DNA of 64,000 nucleotides, from positions 80,775,903 to 80,839,902 of the forward strand of contig OZ022499.1 of the NCBI GenBank assembly GCA_963989385.1, in the 5' to 3' direction. Both the position numbers and the translations under genes were made by a program. A model generated the notes under the pieces. It did not search any database and was not told the origin of the DNA. It saw only the letters and a program-made list of their open reading frames with translations. Below are positions 1 to 12,362 of this stretch, piece by piece; positions within the stretch are counted from its first letter, which is position 1, and the number at the start of each line of letters is the position of its first letter. The DNA comes from Ctena decussata (taxonomy: Eukaryota; Mollusca; Bivalvia; Lucinida; Lucinidae).

Positions 1-445
1 ATATGTAGTTTTCAGGTTAATAAAACTGCATGTTCAACTCAACAAAGCCAAGGTCAATAACTGTATAAAAACTTTCGAATATGTTGACAATAGTCAACAC
101 TTGTACATGCTTGCCTGAAGGTTAATGCAGCGCATGCCATGCCACTCTTATATTACCTTCAAGGACACAGTCACAGGCAACTATGCAATGGGCAAGCACC
201 AGTTGAGATGAGATATGCTGACAGCTCTTATTGGCTTATTAGCTGCATACACAACCAGTTTGACTTTTCTTTACTTTTTTATCAACATAGTTATGATAGT
301 AGCTGCTCAATTTCCATTGAACCAGTGTACCTCTAAAAAATACTTGCCAGTGAAGCAGCTTGAATTACTGCCTCATGTATCAAAATGTTCTTGAGTCTCT
401 TTACCTCTTCGGAATGAAACACTTTTAGACTGCCATTTTAAACGA
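1..445. other. No gene or repeat recognised
   Basis: AT-rich sequence. The short open frames here show no family motif, and I see no splice-linked exon series or repeat boundary. Confidence 0.4.
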
Positions 446-665
446 GCTTAAACCTCCTAAGCAGTTAACCACTAAACCAGTACTAAGTCAGTAAGTGCAC
501 TTACTTTCACCAGTTGTTAGTTACTGGTGAAAGTAAGAGCACTTAGTACTGGTTAACCGCTAAGGAGGTCTAAGCCTGTCCAGGAATTGTGTGGTTGGGT
601 TACCTGATAGTCCCAACATGACCATAGCTCTTTACCGTAGGCGTTAAAAAATAACACAACAACAA
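446..665. repeat. Two truncated SINE bodies, head to head
   Basis: Positions 446-513 and 522-576 are inverted copies of the same sequence (GGTTAACCGCTAAGGAGG and its complement), separated by about 8 bases. The plus-strand copy continues to about 665 and ends in an AACAACAACAA-type tail. The same body and tail occur on the minus strand at 19526-19766, where they follow a tRNA-like head. So this is a pair of 5'-truncated SINEs of one family inserted next to each other in opposite orientation. It can fold into a hairpin with arms of about 60 bp. Confidence 0.65.
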
Positions 666-1929
666 GCTAACAGATGCATGGTCACCATGGAAGTGAACAG
701 CTTAAAAAGCCGCTGCATTTATGATTGCATCATGCATCCCATATTTCCTGATTCTGCTTCTTGTTTCCTCATCTCCTTGTGATGGGGAAACTCATTTGTT
801 TGCTTTTTTAACAAAAAAAAAGCCATCTGTTTGCCATGGCAACAAGCAAACCCCCGAAAACAACCCCAGATTGAGATGTTTTTATTAATACACTGCTCAA
901 ATCATTTAAAGGAGCACCTAATATCTTTCCATATATGATAGTGCAACACATCTTCACGTTGAGGTCATTTACTTTCGATCGACAAAGACATGGACTTTCC
1001 ATTTATTTTGCCAATTTTTAAAGAGGGTCGGTTTTACTGGTAGCACAAGTTTTGATTCAATATTTGTCCTGCCCATGTCCATGGAGAGATTTTTGTAATA
1101 TTGGAATTTTGGTAAAATTTGTACATTTTCAGAACAGGTGAAAAGTCTGAAAATTGAACCAAAGTCAAAACGTACATTTTGTCTATGAAACTAGGTGTCT
1201 TATGAGGTGGCCTGTTTGAAACGATCACTTTGAAATGAACCTACTGAGAGTTAATAGACTTCCAGCAAAATGCCTCAATTTCAGAAATTTCGAAAATTGC
1301 ATAATTTGATCCATGGAAATGAGCAGCTTAATGTACTCACTACAGCAGCACTTGTAAATAATAATTATCACTCTTTGCATACCTTGCATAATTGCATATA
1401 GTTAAGAAGTGAATTATGAAATAACTCACTCAGCTAATTTCCAAAGGATCATGATTTAACAGTGCTAAAGCGAATAATCGTTGAAACTTTCCACAAGCTC
1501 ATACTGCAGCCATTCTGCAGCCCGCGGAGTGATGTCACGATTATAGTCTGTTTCACAAATATAGTCCATTATTTATGTCAGTCAGAAGCTGCGTCGAATT
1601 GGCCGACAAAAAGGGGGTTCTTCTTGTACAATGGTACATGAGTTTTGAGTTTCTTTTCATATTGTGATCAATACCAGATGGTGGATTTTTTAGATGAAAT
1701 AAAGGGTGATTTATTGTACTTTATAAACACAATATCTGTTGTTTATTTTTTATTGGTCTTATTTACACAATTAACGATTCTTTGCTTAAGTGCGCCGAAT
1801 AGGCCGACAGCACTGTACCTTGACTCTTTCTGGAAATTAAGTATGAGAATATTTGGTCTCAGACCCTGACGTCATAAGTAGCACGTGCGGTAATATATAG
1901 TGCAGTTCTACGTGATGTTTTGGGTATAT
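666..1929. other. No gene or repeat recognised
   Basis: Low-complexity, AT-rich sequence. The open frame at 1645-1869 (74 codons, hydrophobic) lacks a recognisable domain, and I do not call it a gene. Confidence 0.4.
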
Positions 1930-2667
1930 GGGGACATGGCTTCGCACACCTCTTCTAGCAGGAAAAAGAAGCATTCTAGATGTCTTTGAATATTGTGTCA
2001 TATACCTTAGAACCAGTAAATGAAAACCATAAAACAACAGCCAATGTGCTATTTTTATTTATAGTTTGCAGGATAATAGTATAATGTCAATGTTCCTTCC
2101 ATAAATGGAAAGCCAAAAATCATCGATTTTCAGAATTTTATTTGATTTTAAAACACTGGTTAATAACTGACTGACAATTTGTTGTTGAATCCATCACAGC
2201 TCGACTGTGTAATCTTACAGTGGACTTACGACAAAATAGGATGACAGCTAAAAATAATATGCGGACTTTTCTTATAAAAGTGAGGGACAAAATTCACACC
2301 CCGTAGCATGGAAAATCTTTGGTGTCCATACAACCGGCATATATTTTGATGATTGTGCACTTTGTATTCTGAAGAGAGCAAATGACAATTTCATTAACAC
2401 TTCAGGAGCCAAATTTCGACAGTGTGCTATCAATAATATTGCCTGTTCTAAAAATGTTAAACTTTCCCGACTTTAATCTGAATGTTTTATATATTTTGGC
2501 GCCAAAATGCACGTGATGCACTGCACGCGAAAGTGATGTCAAAAGCCTTCATTTAACAACCTTGAAATTTTTGCAAAACAAAATGATGTTCAGACAACTG
2601 ATGACTGGCACATACTAAGAAATCCCGTAGGTGTGCGAAGCCATGCCCTGTGCAAAGCCATGTCCCC
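1930..2667. mobile_element. Possible foldback/MITE-like element
   Basis: The left end, 1930-1951, reads GGGGACATGGCTTCGCACAC and is complementary to the right end, 2629-2667. The right end contains the motif twice, once as the GCTTCGCACACC complement and once as the GGGGACATGGCTT complement. The interior is not obviously inverted and no clear TSD flanks it. Two opposed copies of a dispersed motif would look the same. Confidence 0.35.
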
Positions 2668-3072
2668 TTACTCTATGCATGTCAGCTTTCAGAATCAGCT
2701 TGTCTTCTACTTGTGGAGGTGTATAGAGATATATAGCTTAAATGCCAATATGTAAATGCTACTGATCAGAGCCCATTTCATGTATAAATAGAGCTAGTAA
2801 CAGATTCCCTTCTCTAAGACGGAGCTCTAGTAAGTAGCATTTGCAGAAGGTCCTGTAAAAATGGTGTTGACTAGAATCTGTTAACCCTCTGACTGCTTGG
2901 CTTCAGCCTGTGGCTGTAAATTACATATGTACTTGTGAATATTTCCATTTTATTAAGTTATAGCAGCTAAATCAAATTGTTTTGTTTCCTGCTAGTGTTT
3001 GCCCATTGTGCTATCTTTAGAAATTGATAAAATAAAATCTACTTGATTCCTTTTGTTATGAAGAGATATTGA
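2668..3072. other. No gene recognised
   Basis: AT-rich sequence upstream of the LINE fragment. A TGA at 3070-3072 closes the LINE frame, so the element is cut off here. Confidence 0.4.
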
Positions 3073-3936
3073 AGACGCACTGTAACTTCGGGAGGATATA
3101 TAGACCGTTTAGGTTGTTGGGCAAGGAGTTGGGGCATGAGATTTCAACCTGTCAAATGCAACATAATGCAAATTACAAGGAAACGGATCAAGAAGATCAA
3201 TGCTTCCTACACCTTAGAGGGAACGGTCCTCAATAATGTAGAAACTATCAAGTATCTCGGCATAACCATTACCAATGATTTGAAATGGAACACCCATGTC
3301 AGCAATATTTGCACAAAGGCTAATAGGACCCTCGGCTTCCTCAGACGTAACTTGGCAGCATGCCAACAAGATGTTAAAGAGTCAGCATACAAGGGACTGT
3401 TGCGTCCAGTCCTGGAGTATGGCAGTTCAGTTTGGGACCCTCAAAGTATACTTCTTCAAGATGAACTTGAGAAGGTGCAGAAAAGGGCAGCTAGATTTGT
3501 AACGGGAAATTACACATATGAAACTGGGAGTATGACTGGCATTCTGGAGAAACTTAAGTGGGAATCCCTAAAAAAGAGAAGGAAAGATAGCAGACTCATA
3601 ATGCTGTACAAAGGTCTGAGGGGTGCAGCCAGTATACCCATAAATGACCTTGTTCCCCCAAGTAGGCGTACCAGGAATCATCATTCCCTGGCATTTCAAA
3701 CCCCATTGGCTGGGACTGACATTTACAAGTCCAGTTTCTTCCCCCAGACTATTAGAGATTGGAATTCCCTGGAAGATTCACTTATTTCTGCTGCTGAGGG
3801 TGCAGAGGATTCAGTTACTAAGTTTACTTCTCTTATAAGGGCTAGGGACTAGCTTCCCTGATTCACAGGTCCTGGTGAATGATTGTCCTTGGACGTATCA
3901 CCAGTAAACAATTCTGATTCTGATCTGATTCTGATG
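3073..3936 (+). mobile_element. 5'-truncated LINE (non-LTR retrotransposon)
   Basis: The element consists of the C-terminal end of a reverse-transcriptase ORF, a short 3' untranslated region and a tandem tail of TGATTC-type hexamers at about 3911-3936. Short tandem 3' tails are typical of CR1/L2/jockey-type LINEs. The 5' part of ORF2 and all of ORF1 are missing, the usual result of incomplete reverse transcription. Confidence 0.75.
3136..3852 (+). CDS. LINE reverse transcriptase, C-terminal fragment
   Basis: An open frame of 238 codons from the first Met. The same frame stays open upstream to 3073 and encodes WGMRFQP just before and after that Met, as in the RT thumb region. Visible hallmarks of the region after the RT active site are the YLGITI motif, LKWNTHV, RTLGFLRRN, LRPVLEYGSSVWDP and VQKRAARFV. 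The catalytic YADD block lies further upstream and is absent, so this protein cannot be an active polymerase. It is a dead remnant whose frame happens to be intact over its length, suggesting a fairly recent insertion. The LINE clade (CR1/L2/jockey group) is not resolved. Confidence 0.85.
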   Translation: MRFQPVKCNIMQITRKRIKKINASYTLEGTVLNNVETIKYLGITITNDLKWNTHVSNICTKANRTLGFLRRNLAACQQDVKESAYKGLLRPVLEYGSSVWDPQSILLQDELEKVQKRAARFVTGNYTYETGSMTGILEKLKWESLKKRRKDSRLIMLYKGLRGAASIPINDLVPPSRRTRNHHSLAFQTPLAGTDIYKSSFFPQTIRDWNSLEDSLISAAEGAEDSVTKFTSLIRARD

Positions 3937-4744
3937 AAGGTCACGTAAATAACAATGTTTCATATTATTCTATTCCAGTAAACTAGTCAACGTTCACAAA
4001 TGTTTTCAAAACCGCATATTATATTCTGACCAATTTTATTAACTGTTGTTGCTTAAGACTTGTTGACACTTTTACAATTTAGGTTAAGGCTGTCACCGTG
4101 TGTGTTTTATACGTGACAAAAATAGAATATGCCAAGCTTATACTGATTGTAACTTGGACAAATTCTGAACACAATCATTTTTTGTAGTGTTCTAGATTCT
4201 TGCTGCATAAATCAACAATTTTACTGTTGTACTTTCCCAACTCAGTATACTTGCTTTCTTTCTTTTGGCACTAGATACTTGATATTTAGTTTTTAAAACA
4301 AACCAAAGATATTACATAAAGTCACTGTAGTTATAGGTCAGCAATTTTTCATGTATGGATCAAATCAAAAGACAAACAGTTAGCCGTTGGTCTAGTAAAG
4401 AAACTGCCTCATCAGCTTTGTGCATGCATTTTTCATGTAAAAAGGCATAGTTCGACTGGTAATCTACAATACAAGTACAAGTTGTTACAGTGTTTTTTAA
4501 AATGATTTGGATTTTAAGAGCATGCAAAGAGAAACAATGTTGAAAAGAGAAATGCGAACTGACATTTAAAGTTTTTTTTTCTTTTTGACTAAATGTTAGT
4601 TTAATATTTGCTTATTGAGCATGCTTGTTTTTGTTAATATTATAGGGACAGTTTACGTTACGAAGGAAAACGTTCTTGCTAAGCTGAAATTTTTAGATAA
4701 AATCGAGAAATAATTATATTGTGTCACAGATTATACTGAATTCA
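3937..4744. other. No gene recognised
   Basis: AT-rich spacer. I see no coding frame with domain motifs and no repeat boundary. Confidence 0.35.
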
Positions 4745-5787
4745 TTTTTATACGCCCGTTTTGAAAAAACGGGCGTATTATGTCATGGCGCTGTCCGTCC
4801 GTCCGTCCGTCCGTCCGTCCGTAAACATTCTTGTGCGCTCCATAACTCCTTAACCGTTTGGGATATATTCATGATATTTGGTAGGAATATGTATTAGGTT
4901 GGGGGAACGTGTCGGGTACAGAAGTGGTTGCTCCCCCTTCCTTAGTTTCCAAGTTATGTCCCTTTGATTAATTTTTTCCCTGCCAGTCTTGTGCGCGCCA
5001 TAACTAGATAACCGTTTGGGATATCTTCATGAAACTTCATAGCAATGTGTATGAAGTCTCAATGATGTGTCGCGTACAAAAATGACTGCTCTCCCTTTCT
5101 TCATTTTAGAGTTACATCCCTTTTATTAGTTGATTATGGTTATTTTTGCGTATACGTATCTTGGGCATACCTTAACTTTGTAACCGTTTGGAATATCATG
5201 ATGAAACTTTATAGCAATATGCATGATCACAAGACGATGCATGGCATACAAGAATGGTTGCTCCCCCTTTCTTCATTTTGGAGTTACTTCCCTTTGATAA
5301 GTAATTTTAGGCATTTCTCAGTCACTCCATATCTCCTTAACCTTTTGAAATATTAGAATGGAGCTTTGTAGGAATATGTATAATAATGGGGCAATGTATC
5401 CCGAGCAAGAACCACAACTCTGGCTTACTGAATTATCTGCCCTTGCATAAATTTCCTGTTTCCTCTGTGATTCCTTAACCCTACATGTGATTTTGTCAGG
5501 GGAATGTAGTAGAGCCAAGAATCTAGTATGTTTAGTTTATGAATTATCTCCCTTGTTCAACTATGGCATTACTCAACTTTTGAGCCACAATACTTTTGAA
5601 GCTGATTTTTGGTATACTCATAGTATTTGATGTGTTAAATATTTGAATAATGTTGCCGTCATTAGTTATAATGTGGTTGCCCCTGTTTGTCTGCCTATCT
5701 ATCCTTTTGTAAACAATCTTGTTCATTCCATACTCCTTTATGACATTAAAACGGGCGTATTATGCGCCGCTTGCGAAGCCCTTGTTT
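4745..5787 (-). mobile_element. Array element AE-2 (ends CGGGCGTATA)
   Basis: Read on the minus strand, it starts near 5787 with AACAAGGGCTTCGCAAGC, which forms a hairpin. Next come a CGCCCG inverted repeat and degenerate tandem units of about 155-175 bp (anchor ACCGTTTGGGATAT at 4854, 5010 and 5182). A (GGAC)n microsatellite follows at 4793-4822, and the 3' hairpin at 4753-4775 (CGCCCGTTTT against AAAACGGGCG) ends in TATAAAAA. It is non-autonomous: no protein is encoded. Other pieces of the family lie at 38350-38480, 60380-60903 and 61627-62313. Confidence 0.8.
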
Positions 5788-6266
5788 GTCTATTTATGTT
5801 CCTAGCGATGGTGTCTCAGTTAAGCAGGATTTTTGGAGTATAATATCAGAAACATGAAATTGACATTAGTGTACTAGTGATATGAGGAGACGAGTAATCT
5901 GCTAGGCAGCAAGTTCGAGTTAGGCTCGGCAAATATTTCCTTTTATCATTGTCTTTATTCCCATAATGCTACTTTTCCTTTTTCTCTTGTAACAATCACT
6001 TTTCAACAGTACTTTAAAGAGTTGCTAAAGCACGGAACCTTGTGTTCTTTTTATTGACAAAGATTTTTTTCTTTTGATTATTTTTATCATTATTGTATTT
6101 TTTTCAAGTTGGTTTATCAGTAGTAGGATTTGTTTCAATTGTTTATTCAATGTGTATTTGCAATTTAAAATGACAGAATATATTAATTTAGGACAATGCT
6201 GATGAGTGATTTATTATCCAAGCTCCTTTGTCTATTTCTCCCATAACGTTTTGCAGTGTGATAAGA
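5788..6266. other. No gene recognised
   Basis: AT-rich spacer between two array elements, with runs of T. Nothing recognisable. Confidence 0.35.
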
Positions 6267-8731
6267 GAAACCAGAGGACCAATGGTCCTGTAGCTCACCT
6301 GACACCTTCTGTCAACAGACACAATTTGTCATTTCACTCATTTGTTACAAATTTGAAACCAGTAACTTTAAAGGTGTGCATATTTTAATTTTAAAATCTC
6401 AGTGACCTTGAGCAAAGTTCAAAAAATGACCTTATGTCTTCATGTATTCATTTAGTTAACCATATTTTCCAATTATAATATCTAGGCTTAAAAATATTCC
6501 ATGAAATCAACTGTTTAAGCATTTACCCATATAAAAGCATAACATACCAAAGTTGACCTTGCCTATATAAGGTCAAGGCCAATGCACCATCATGATTGTA
6601 CAAACTATGATGGGCCCCAGTTCTCAATGCTACATACCATGCCACGAGGTCATTGTGCCTTTGATTCAGGATAAGAAGATTTTTTAAGGAGTTTTACCAT
6701 ATATGGGCATGGTGTCCATCTTGGTCATGTGACCATGACCAGCTCAACAAACTTTGATTCTTTTAACCCATTGAAGCTCCGTATGAAACACAGCTTCAAA
6801 CAGCCCAATGGCTTCAGAGAAGATGTTTGAAAATGTTGACAGGCAATATAATCACAGTGACCTTGAACAAAGAATGACCTTGACCTTAAACAACATAATA
6901 TCTTCATAGGCTCACTTAGTTAACCATAAATACCAAATATCATCTTGAATTGTTTCTGAGAAATCCACTGTTTAAGCATTTTCTAATGCATCAAAATTGA
7001 CCTTGCCATAAATTAGGTAACACTCAATGCACAGTCCTGATTTGTATAAATTATGATGGGCCCAAGTTCCAAATGCTACATACCAAGTTTCAAGGTCATA
7101 GGCCTTTTGATTCTGGAGAAAATGATTTTTGAATGGGTTTTACCATATATGGACATGGCGGCCATCTTGGTTATGTGACCCAGATCTCGGGAACCAACTT
7201 TCGTTCCCCCATCCCACTAAAACTCCATGTGAACTTTGGCTTCAATCGGCGAAGTGGTTTCAGAGGAGAAGATGTTTGAAAATCTTGACGACGGATGGAC
7301 GGAGCGAATGACCTTGACCTTTAGTGACATAATATCTTCATTTGTTCATTTAGTTGACCATGTATACCAAGTATTGTACCTTAGACTTAAATAGTTTCTG
7401 AGAAATCCACTGTTTAAGCGTGTTCCCATATTAAAGCCTAACGTAATAAAGTTGTCAATGTCATAAATTAGATCTAGGTCATCGCAAGGTCATCATTTGT
7501 ATAAACGATGATGAGCTTGCACGCCCAATGCTACATACCAAGTTTCAAGGTCATAGGCCATTTGGTTCTGGAGAAGAAGATTTTTGAAGGGTTTTCACCA
7601 TATATGTGCATGGCGGTCATCTTGGTCATGTGACCCAGACCCCGCGTATAAACTTTCATTCCCCCATCCCACTGAGACTCCATATGAAATTTGGCTTCAA
7701 TCGGCCCAGTGATCTCTGAGGAGAAGATGTTTGAAAATCTTGACAACTGACGGGCTGACAGGATGACCTTGACCTTTAGTGACATAATATCTTCATTTGT
7801 TTATTTAGTTGACCATGTATACTATGTATTGTACCTTGGACTTAAATAGTTTCTGAGAAATCCACTGTTTAAGCGTTTTCCCGTATAAAAGCCCAACATA
7901 CCAAAGTTGACCATGTCATAAATTAGGTCAAGGTCATCGCAAGGTCATCATTTGTATAAACTATAATGGGCCCGCATGCCCAATGCTACATACCAAGTTT
8001 TAAGGTCATGGGCTTTTTGGTTCTGGAGAAGAAGATTTTTAAAGGGTTTTTATCATATATGGGCGTGGCGGCCGTCTTGGTCATGTGACCAAGACCCCGC
8101 ATACAAACTTACGTTCCCCCATCCCACTGAAACTCCATATGAAATTTGGCTTCAATCGGCCCAGTGGTTTCAGAGAAGAAGATGTTTGAAAATCTTGACG
8201 CCGGATGGACGGACCGAATGACCTTGACCTTTAGTGACATAATATCTTCATTTGTTCACTTAGTTGACCATGTATACCAAGTATTGTACCTTAGACTTAA
8301 ATAGTTTCTGAGAAATCCGCTGTTTAAGCGTTTTCCCATATAAAAGCCGAACGTACCAAAGTTGACCATGTCATAAATTTGGTCAAGGTCATCGCAAGGT
8401 CATCATTTCTACAGACTATGATGGGCCCGCATGCCCAATGCTACATACCAAGTTTCAAGATCATAGGCCTTTTGTTTCTGGAGAAGAAGATTTTTGAAGG
8501 GTTTTTACCATATATGGGCGTGGCGGCCATCTTGGTCATGTGACCCAGATACCCCGAACAAACTTTTGTTCCCCCAACCCATGGAGGCTCCATATAAAAT
8601 TTGGCTTTGATCGGCCCAGCGGTTTCGGAAAAGAAGACCTTTTAAAATGGTGGACGGACGACGGACGGACTACGGAGGCCTGCCTATACTATAAGCTCAC
8701 CTATGAGCCTTCGGCTCTGGTGAGCTAAAAA
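6267..8731 (+). mobile_element. Array element AE-1 (ends GGTGAGCTAA), 450-bp core
   Basis: The 5' end has a small hairpin (AGGACCAATGGTCCT) followed by AGCTCACC. The core contains five tandem units anchored by CATTTAGTTGACCAT at about 6449, 6913, 7347, 7802 and 8257, a period close to 455 bp. A GACGGACGGAC microsatellite at about 8650-8675 is followed by the hairpin GAGCCTTCGGCTC and the end GGTGAGCTAAAAA. The units carry repeated AAGGTCA half-sites and GCCATCTTGG. Short open frames inside repeat from unit to unit only because the DNA repeats. Confidence 0.85.
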
Positions 8732-10107
8732 GGCAGCAAAACTCAACGGATAACGTTTATAACCATTTTGTCAAGCACTTCATTGAAACATCCCACCGAA
8801 GGTGTAGTAATATGGCATTTTGAGTAAGCATTGAACATATAATATAGGTAATTCATAATTTTACTTATCAAGGATTAATACAAAATGTTATTCTTATAAT
8901 CTCGCCTTAAAAAGTCTATTTTGTTGCAATCATTTTGGGGTAAATCATTTACTACTGCTTATCAACAGCATCCTTTGCAAGCCACAACAAAGAAAGATGA
9001 TACAACATTTTGGCTAGATATCCAAACAAATGATGAAGCATTGATAAAGTTGTTTGAATGTTATCAGTCTTTCGTTACAGTTTATGCACTTATAACAGTA
9101 TAACGGAATAAGCAACAGGCAAGAAAATAAATGGCCGGGGAAAAATGGTAATATGATGATGATAAATAAAGCTCGGGAACAGATGGATGATGGGTTACTC
9201 TAAGCTTTATTCTAAGCTTCAAAGTTTAAAGCCTCAAATCTAAAAGATTTGCTATTGGTTGGGTTCATGTCAGTAATATGCTGCTGTATAAATGGCAAGG
9301 ACTATACAAACAGGTAACGTTGATTACAGCTCAGAAGGTACACGGTAAACGTTTTACTAAAGCTAAATGCACACCAATATATGTATTTGCTGAATCTCAT
9401 TTAAATGTTTGTTTTAAATGCTTGTTTTAGTAATGTTGCTATAGTGGTACATTTGAAAAAGACTAAGAGCAAACTACTTCATCTTTAAAGATCCCATGTG
9501 TCCAGTTAAGATGCTTGAACTATTCAAGATCTAACTATAATACATGTATTTGAATTAAGTTCTTAAGTATATAATGAAGCACTGAAAGGTAGATTGCAGA
9601 CCGCAAATGACCCTTTACACAAAATTTTACACATCTTATCCTAGGACCACTGAAGCTATATTAAATTATATATAAACTACAAAAATGTTACTCAGCGTTA
9701 CTGCTAGACTTCCGTTTAAAATCCAACTAACTCAGATTATTATAATTTGAAATTCGTAGCTCGATACAGTTTTATGAATTGAACTTTTTTGTCAACAAGT
9801 ACCTACAAATAGATGCCCTACAGCAGAAACATGTCATTCCTTTATATAGAATGTTCTTTTAGTAAAAAATGGGGTTCTTAACAATGGAGTCCCTTTATTC
9901 TACATTATCATGTTCAATGTTCCATACCATGTGATGAATATTTTGTTGCCATACATTTTCTGCTTTCTATTCCATGTCATGGTGTATGAACTTACCATGT
10001 AATGTTGCTTGTTTTCCCCAGGTCAATCTCCATTTCTGTTGTATTTGCTTGGTTACATCCATTCATGGCACATTTTTAGAAGACTCTCTCTGAGCTTCTT
10101 TGTTTAC
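8732..10107. other. No gene recognised
   Basis: AT-rich, apparently non-repetitive sequence. An open frame of 60 codons near 8921-9103 has no recognisable motif. Confidence 0.35.
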
Positions 10108-10114
10108 TTCAAAT

Positions 10115-11860
10115 CTACAAATCCAGAGCACAATACACCAGCTTGTGATCAGTCCAGTAAGCTTCAATAACATCACTACAACATGGACAGTTTGCAAACA
10201 CTAGATCTAACAATAACCCAGAATCAGTAGTAGGTTTACAGATATGCTGTTGACATCTAAATTGTGCTTTCATAAAATCTACAAAAGGGGAAGTGGTCTC
10301 ATGTGTATCTATATTGAAATCTCCAAGAATAACCAATTTGATATTCAAATCTATCAATGGCATCAACTGGCATAAAATGTCATTTTTCAGATCTGTCTGT
10401 GAGCTTTTGGGATACTTGTAGAAAATCACTACTAGAAAAAAAGACTTGCAATCACTTTAATGTAGCCAACATGAATTCACATGCACTAGAACGGAATTTT
10501 TCTATCTTCTGAATTTCTAGACATTCCCTTACATACAAAGCAAGTCCATGATAAGGTCTGTTGATAGTATTATGCTGTGTTTCATCTAGCCTCAACAGCC
10601 TGAAATTATCGAGAGTAAACTGAATATTCTTGTCTCTTGAGCAAAGCCTAGTTTCTGCAAAGCCAATAACATCAGCATATAACACATTTGGCTCATATTC
10701 AATTTCCTGAAAATGCTTGTGCAAGGACCTTGTATTGTTAAACACAATCTTTATTTTACAAGGATCAACTTTATAGAGAGGAGTATAACAGAGTTCAAGC
10801 AGACCTTCTGTTTGCAACCTCTGCATCTCTACTTTCACCTTTTCGTCAACAGCCAAAGCTTCTTCATTCAGATTCAAAATGAACAAATTTTCCAGTTTTC
10901 TTTTTCTGCTTAGAGCAACATAGTGAATATGTGGTTGTTTTCTAACTCTTGACTGAGACAAGTCAACAACAATTTCATCAAGTGTAGACCCTTGAGCTTT
11001 ATGGACTGCAGTGCTGGATTTCCCCAAGATAAATGTGGTGGCCCAAAAGTTCAGCAGGCCACATTTTCAGTCAGACAGTGGCCCAAATTAGCCACTAGCT
11101 AAATATCCGATGCATTTATTATTACCAGACAGGTAAATTTGGGCCACTTAAGTTCATAATTTGAAGATTTTAGGTGGCCCCAGACAAAATTTAGGCGCAT
11201 TTGGCCATTGGGCCACTGGCCGTTTCCAGCACTGGGACTGTTTTTCCTGCTGATGGTTTCAAAGGAAACTGAATTCTCTGATAAGTTTTAAAATTGTAAA
11301 TGAATGATCGTTCTATGTCAAATATTGGTGTCCAGGCCTGATCAATGTTAAAACAGTACAAACCCCTGTTTAACGAGTTTTCACGTGTAGAGATGCCAAT
11401 CTTAGGATCATCAAACATAACCCAAATTATACTCGGTTCCTTCCATTTTATGTTCAATGCATTTTACAATACATGTGGATCCATTGGTCAAACCATCATC
11501 TACACTCATATTTACTGTAATATCATAAACCATTCCAACTGCTAATGTCAAATGTTTCTCTAAATTTGCGGTTTTGTTTGAATCTTCTGGAAGTGACTCA
11601 ATAAGTGTTTTGCTTTTTTGTGCTGAGATGTTTGCAGCAACAACTGTGTCATGGCAAGGAATAGTGACCTTTTCTCCTGATAATCTGTTCAAAACGCTTT
11701 CGTTGTGCTTTGCCACAAACCTATTTTCTGTAGATAAATGAGGAGCCTAGTTTGGATAGGTATCTACTTTGGGATCAACAGTATGCTTTTTAGCTCACTT
11801 CTGTCATCATCTGTCAACTCATTTTGTCTCAGACGATTGAGCAACTGTGCAAACGTCATG
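10115..11860 (-). pseudogene. Helentron helicase-endonuclease, C-terminal part, decayed
   Basis: Read from about 11860 down, the conceptual protein has FAQLLNRLRQNELT, then APHL/NRFVAKHNESVLNRL and the DGLTNG region, VMFDDP, KTV-HKAQGSTLDE and YVALSRK: the distal PIF1-type helicase motifs of Helitrons. It continues directly into an apurinic-endonuclease-like domain (FNNTRS, GFAETRL, LGDFNID, TDHKLVYCAL). A C-terminal endonuclease fused to the Rep/helicase is diagnostic of the Helentron/Helitron2 group. The Rep nuclease and N-terminal helicase are missing; homology stops at about 11860 against a tandem array. Breaks include a frameshift near 11785, an in-frame TAG near 11745, a 226-bp MITE at 11009-11234 and two small indels near 10447-10470. 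It cannot be functional, but it shows that Helentrons have been active in this genome. Confidence 0.85.
11009..11234. mobile_element. 226-bp hAT-type MITE inside the helicase
   Basis: Ends are CAGTGCTGG and its complement, flanked by the perfect 6-bp duplication GGACTG (11003-11008 and 11235-11240). Removing the element and one TSD copy rejoins the host frame exactly as K-T-V-H-K-A-Q across helicase motif V/VI. Internal GTGGCCCAAA motifs in both orientations match the 3' terminal region of the large hAT element at 37607-37774. It is therefore probably a deletion derivative of that family. Confidence 0.9.
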
Positions 11861-12362
11861 TCCTGTTCTACATATCTGTGAAGTATCATGAAAATATTCA
11901 AAAGAATATTCAAGTTATAGAGCGGACACGAATCTGCCAAAAAAGCACACCTAAAACTATCAAGGGGAAATAACTAAAAAAGTAAGAAAGCAAGAGTTGT
12001 CATTCTTGTTCGCGACACATCGTCATGACCTGTTCTACATTTCTGTGAAGTATCATGAAAATATTCCAAAGGGTATTCAAGTTACAGAGCGGACACGAAT
12101 CTGCCAAAAAAATCACCAAAGGGGAGATAATTCAAAAAGTACAATAGCAAGAGTTACCATTCTTGTACGCGACACATTGCCATGACCTGTTCTACATAAC
12201 TGTGAAGTATCATGAAAATATTCCAAAGGGTACTCAAGATATAGAGCGGACAAGAAAATGTTTAGGGACGGACGGACGGACGGACGGACGGACAGAAGGA
12301 CGGACGGACGGACGGCAGGCTCATCGCTATATCCCCCGAACCTTTCGGTCGGGGGATAAAAA
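11861..12362 (+). mobile_element. Array element AE-3 (ends CGGGGGATA), copy 1
   Basis: Tandem units of about 150 bp contain CTGTTCTACATATCTGTGAA and AGCGGACACGAATC. They are followed by a (GACG)n microsatellite at about 12264-12315, a 3' hairpin (CCCCCGAACC against GGTCGGGGG) and the end GGGGGATAAAAA. The 5' end is missing: the array abuts the Helentron helicase at about 11860. Confidence 0.75.

Noticed and set aside
4793..4822. (GTCC)n as an independent microsatellite locus
   Set aside because: It is a fixed component of the array element and recurs at the same place in the other families.
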